A stretch of 46,569 nt of DNA. It comes from Reclinomonas americana ATCC 50394 (lineage: Eukaryota > Jakobida > Jakobea > Jakobida). Position numbers and translations under genes: made by a program. The notes beneath the pieces are model-generated. The model did no database searches and was not told where the DNA came from. It saw only the letters and a list, made by a program, of their open reading frames with translations. The DNA lies in contig PS015361.1 in NCBI GenBank assembly GCA_048213135.1, positions 46,524 to 93,092 on the forward strand, in the 5' to 3' direction. This document shows, in pieces, positions 42,826 through 46,569 of the stretch; position 1 is the first letter of the stretch; each line of letters starts with the position of its first letter.

Positions 42826-44933
42826 AGAGGAGGATATGACAAAGATCGACGACTCACCCGACACGGGGCCGCTGTTCTACATTTTCGACTCGCACCGGCC
42901 CATCAGTCTCGAGAACATTCAGCACCCACGAGTGCGTACCGCTGTCCTCCAGTGGAATGGCTGCAGCAGTTTGCTCACTGCGCTGGTGCAGGTCAAGATT
43001 TTTGAGATTGGCGACATTACGCACGAGGCGCAGCTGTTGCATCAGAACCTGGACCAGGCCACGACGGCAGCCAAGGCGGCAGACGATTTTCTCGAGGGCG
43101 ATGGCGACGGGGAATCGTCACGATTTGATGAGGAGGAGGATGACGACGACGACGACGATGAAGATAGCGACAGTGATGACGATGACGATTTGGACGTGGC
43201 CAGTGGCATGTCGGGTCGGAGGAGACCGCGCAGTGCGTACTTGTCCACTCACTGTCCTTCCCTCACATGTTGACCACTCGCTGCGCACAGGTTCCGCCGG
43301 GAGCGATGTGGGTCCGCCCAGAAAACGGCGACGCAAGGACGACGCAGGTGGCCGTGTTTCACGACGCCGACTTTTGCGGCGAGCCCAGCGCCAGGTGCTC
43401 AAGGAGCACTATTCGGTTCGTTTTGACGCACAGGGGTAGCTGTTGTACGTGTGCGCTGGCTGACGCGTGGAGCGTGCAGGGCATTACGTGGGGCATTCCG
43501 TCGTCGATGGTGGCCTTCTTGTTGAGCACGAAGCTGCAACAGGCCACTTCCGACATTCGCTGGTGGGCCATGGTGGGTCTCGCCGACCTCTTCACTCGCA
43601 ACTGCTTCTCGGAGGAGCGGTATCGCGAGCTGTTTGCCGCCATGGCCGAGGAAATCGCGGCGGCCGAAGGCGACGCTTCCTCGCTGCAAACCGACCGACT
43701 CATTCGCGACTCGCGGCTGACCTGTGGCATCGAGTTGCGTGCCGGATATCGCTTCTCCACGTATCTCTCTTCCTCCCCTCCCCTTCTCACTCTCTCGACG
43801 GCAGGTATCGGTTCCCGCTGCTGCGTCACTGGTCGCTGTTCGACTCGATTGCACACACGCCACACGTGATTGGCAAACTGAAAACGTGGACGGAGCGCGG
43901 AGTGCGCAAGCTGGAAGAAATGTTTGCCAAGCTCGGTATTCCGCTGTTGGACGCCAAGACATCAGTTGCGTGCTGCTGCGTCACGCGCCACCAAAAAAGT
44001 GATGCTCACGCGAGACTCGCAGTTTGGCAGTGTCCACCCGAAAGTGGTCCACACGCTGGAGGACAACACCGACCTCCTGGCGCAGGAGTTGGACATGAGG
44101 TCGTCGTCGCACACGCCGATTGGCCTGCCAATGTGCATGAAACCGTACGGCTACACGCTGCGGCTGACCTGCACCGACATGGCCGAGGCGCTGGGGGCGA
44201 TTTTTGAGTCGCCGCAAGCGTTGCCGCCGTCGTTGCGGGGCATGGTGCGCACACAGTCGTCGGTGTTGCTGGAGGAGCACATGCGTGTCGCCGCGTCGGC
44301 CTCGGGATCGATGTCGGACCGTGCGAGCGAGGGCGCCGGTATGGCGGCGCTGCGCATGGAGGTGCGCATGAAGGAGAACTTTTGGTTGGCCTACGATGCA
44401 CTGGCGAGGTGAGTTGAAAAAAACGATGGTGAGATCGACCGCCTCCTGATTCTGTGTTTGTGCGCAGCGAGCTTTCCGGTCGGCAGGGCATCCTGAGTTT
44501 CGGCGTCCAGCAAGCGGTGGCGCGCCGCGAGGCCGTGTTGCGGCAGGCTCTTGCGTTGTGGAAGCGCAAGATGATTTCCAATGTCGGCAACCTGCGCTAC
44601 GCCCACATTGACCGCTCGCCCGACCTGCCGTACCTGCTGCATCCGGGCACACTGTTTGCGCTCTGTCACTTTGTGATGCACATGTTCCGTGGTGACGGTC
44701 GTCGTGCCAGACCGCTGGTGCTGGCCGCTCTGGACGAACAACGCGGCATTTGGCTGGTGGTCGGCACGCCAGCACTGGGCACCACATCGCGCAACACCTT
44801 TGGCAACGTATTCCGGAGAGCCGCCAAACGCAGCCGCGCTCGCGTGCATCACACGATGTTCAACAAGGCGTGCATCGAGGTGCACACGGACGACTTTGCC
44901 AGCTTCTGGGACACGCTGGCTGGTGGGGAATGA
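42223..44933 (+). CDS. CDC45: CDC45, CMG helicase subunit
   Basis: Starts MLIKEDDFREVYQTI. Family segments in order: VLMACGTDADAVCTARIL, HLFRMDHVAYEVVPVA, FIMINCGGLVDLRSLF, FYIFDSHRPISLENI, then GITWGIPSSMVAFLLS, RELFAAMAEEIAAAEGD, RYRFPLLRHWSLFDSI, GVRKLEEMFAKLGIPLL, FWLAYDALA, QGILSFGVQQAVARREAVL, LALWKRKMISNVGNLRYA, the C-terminal GIWLVVGTPALGTTSRNTFG and FASFWDTLAGGE-stop. CDC45 is a DHH-phosphoesterase-fold protein that binds MCM2-7 and GINS to activate the replicative helicase. Two unusually long Asp/Glu runs (42780-42840 and 43125-43195) are inserted where the family has acidic loops. The junction at about 43965-44000 does not keep frame by any clean intron, so an indel there is possible. 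Introns use GTGCGT-type donors. Confidence 0.93.
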
Positions 44934-45195
44934 AATCGAGCAATCCAATCGTCACCGCTGACTGACAAGACACACATTCACTTCCCACAAAACGACCGAG
45001 GCGCAAAAGAGAAGAGCAATAGAGAGACAAAGACAAAGAGCAGCAAGGGTGGTATGCATGCACAATGTGAGAAAAAATCGGAAGATAACGGATCACAGCC
45101 ATCGTCAAGGATTGCCGTGGTCACAAAAGGAGGAGATAGAAAGACAACAAGCAACTGTCGGAGACACACTCATTCACCGTTCGCAGCGGCGCAAG

Positions 45196-46416
45196 TTAAC
45201 CAGTCGCAAACTTGACGGCCAGCACCAACACGAGGACGGCGCAAGCAATCTTCCACAGCATGTCGTTGGAGGCAGCGGAAGCATCTGCACACGTTACAAA
45301 AAAAAAGAAGCGGTCAGCGAGAGACATGATTGTGTGTGTGCGCGCGCGAGACAAAGTCGTTTCACCCGCACCGCCAGCATGGCCGCCCTTCTTCTTCTTC
45401 TTGCCCTCGCCACTCGGCTGTCCGTCGGCCTCACCAGCGGCGGCCGACGGCTTGCCGCCCGACGCAATAACGCGAGCCTCCTTCAGCTCGCGGCGCAGCT
45501 GCTCGACCAGACGGCGCTCCTCCTTGCGCTCAACAGCCACAGCAGCAATCTGTACATGCATGAGTCTCATGGTTAGATCTACCACCCCTCTCCGCCCGCA
45601 ATGGTGGTGACGGCAGCGCACCTGTTGGGCGGCCTCCTCCTCAGCCGCAGCAGCACGCTGCTCCAGCGACTGCACTTGGCTGCGCAGGCGATCGCGTTCC
45701 TTCTGGAACTGGCTTTGACTGCAGCGGTGCGATTGTGTTGGTGAACAAAACAACGGGGGGAGCAACAGACGGCACAGCAGCGCGCACGCGACGAAACTCA
45801 GTACGCAGTTTCGCCGTTTGCTCCTCAATGCTCGCCGCACGCTTTGTCAGCGCCTTCGTCTCCTTCTCGTAGTGACGCTTCTGCTGCTCGGCCTCGTCCA
45901 AGCTACTCGGCACACACGCACACACACACCCCTCCCATGAGATTCGAAGGAGGGGTGGGAGTGACGGAAGAAAAAGGAATGCACGCACCGGCCCTGCAGA
46001 GTGGCATCAAACGAGCTGCGGTACTCGGCGAATGCCGCCTTCTCCTCGGCAAACTTCTTATTGGTGGCGTCGAGCTCGGCATCGCGTGCCCTCAACTGGC
46101 GCTCCTTCTTCTGGATGGTATCCAGAGCCGCTTGGTACTGCTGGTACTGCTGCTGCAGGCTGTTGCGGGTGGTTTCCAACTCGTCACGCTGCTTGTTGTA
46201 CGCAGTCACTTGCGTGTCCAACTCGCGAGACCGTGCCGCGTGGGCATTGTGCAGAGCCTGCACCTCCGCCTTTTGTTGCTCCAGGCCGCGCTGCACGTCG
46301 AGTGGATCAACGTCAGCACTGCAGCGCACATTGCGCATACACTCATGGTGGTCTCTCACCTGCAACTCGATTTGCTGGCGTCGCAACTGCTCCAACTTGG
46401 CCTCCTCGGCCTTGAG
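45196..46416 (-). CDS. Tail-anchored coiled-coil protein (5' end beyond window)
   Basis: The visible exons run from LKAEEAKLEQLRRQQIELQ (starting 46416 after a GTGCCAG acceptor) through RGLEQQKAEVQALHNAHAA, a long coiled coil (ETTRNSLQQQYQQYQAALD, KKERQLRARDAELDATNKK), KRHYEKETKALTKRAASIEE, and RLRSQVQSLEQRAAAAEEE. KEERRLVEQLRRELKEAR is followed by a Lys-rich hinge (EGKKKKKGGHA). The last exon encodes LWKIACAVLVLVLAVKFATG-stop (TAA at 45196-45198). A single hydrophobic segment only two residues from the end, after a cytosolic coiled coil, is the layout of a tail-anchored tether of ER, Golgi or mitochondrial outer membrane. The gene continues upstream into an intron with the (CA)n tract. The family is not assigned. 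Confidence 0.75.
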
Positions 46417-46438
46417 CTGGCACACACAAATAATCAAT

Positions 46439-46569
<131 letters not shown>

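Overview
This is a gene-dense nuclear DNA scaffold fragment from a GC-rich unicellular eukaryote, interrupted by six runs of N. Almost every gene is broken by short introns of about 35-160 nt, genes sit on both strands with 60-400 bp between them, the standard genetic code is used (TAA, TAG and TGA all act as stops), and the proteins are rich in Gln, Ala, Ser and Pro runs. Eukaryote-only families (MCM4, CDC45, PDE6D, alpha-arrestin, RING-H2, LRR-IQ) rule out a prokaryote. PDE6D and an LRR-IQ protein hint at a flagellate, but I cannot name the lineage from sequence alone.

Layout. 1-508: 3' end of a low-complexity gene (+). 621-4004: arrestin-fold protein with a Pro/Gln-rich tail and a terminal WW-like module (-). 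4085-5250: membrane RING-H2 ubiquitin ligase (+), head-to-head with the arrestin. 5407-9585: Kelch-propeller protein with a disordered tail (-). 9694-12537: armadillo plus TPR protein (-). 12928-20006: a gap-ridden stretch with a poly-Q gene start (+), an orphan minus-strand contig and a long coiled-coil gene (+). 20130-20921: PDE6-delta prenyl-binding protein (-). 21140-21818: four-pass membrane protein (+). 21885-23801: coiled-coil genes around a gap. 23923-28143: LRR and IQ-motif protein (-). 28520-29695: intronless coiled-coil gene (+). 29895-30653: acidic protein (+). 31202-33777: MGCG-start lipidated, Pro-rich protein (+). 33908-37582: MCM4 (-). 37988-39127: phosphoglycerate mutase (+). 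39254-42098: secreted serine beta-lactamase-like hydrolase (-). 42223-44933: CDC45 (+). 45196-46416 and beyond: tail-anchored coiled-coil protein (-), running into a (CA)n tract at the window edge.

Functional links. MCM4 and CDC45, two parts of the CMG replicative helicase, lie within 5 kb. An arrestin, a family of ubiquitin-ligase adaptors, shares an 80-bp divergent promoter with a membrane RING ligase. PDE6D and the LRR-IQ protein fit flagellar biology.

The most unusual signal is the splice-site code. Many introns, several fixed by conserved protein sequence on both sides, begin GTTGCG (also GTTGCA, GTTTCG, GTTTGA) instead of GTRAGT, and some exons are only 17-19 nt long. Exon boundaries below were worked out by reading phase and homology by eye.
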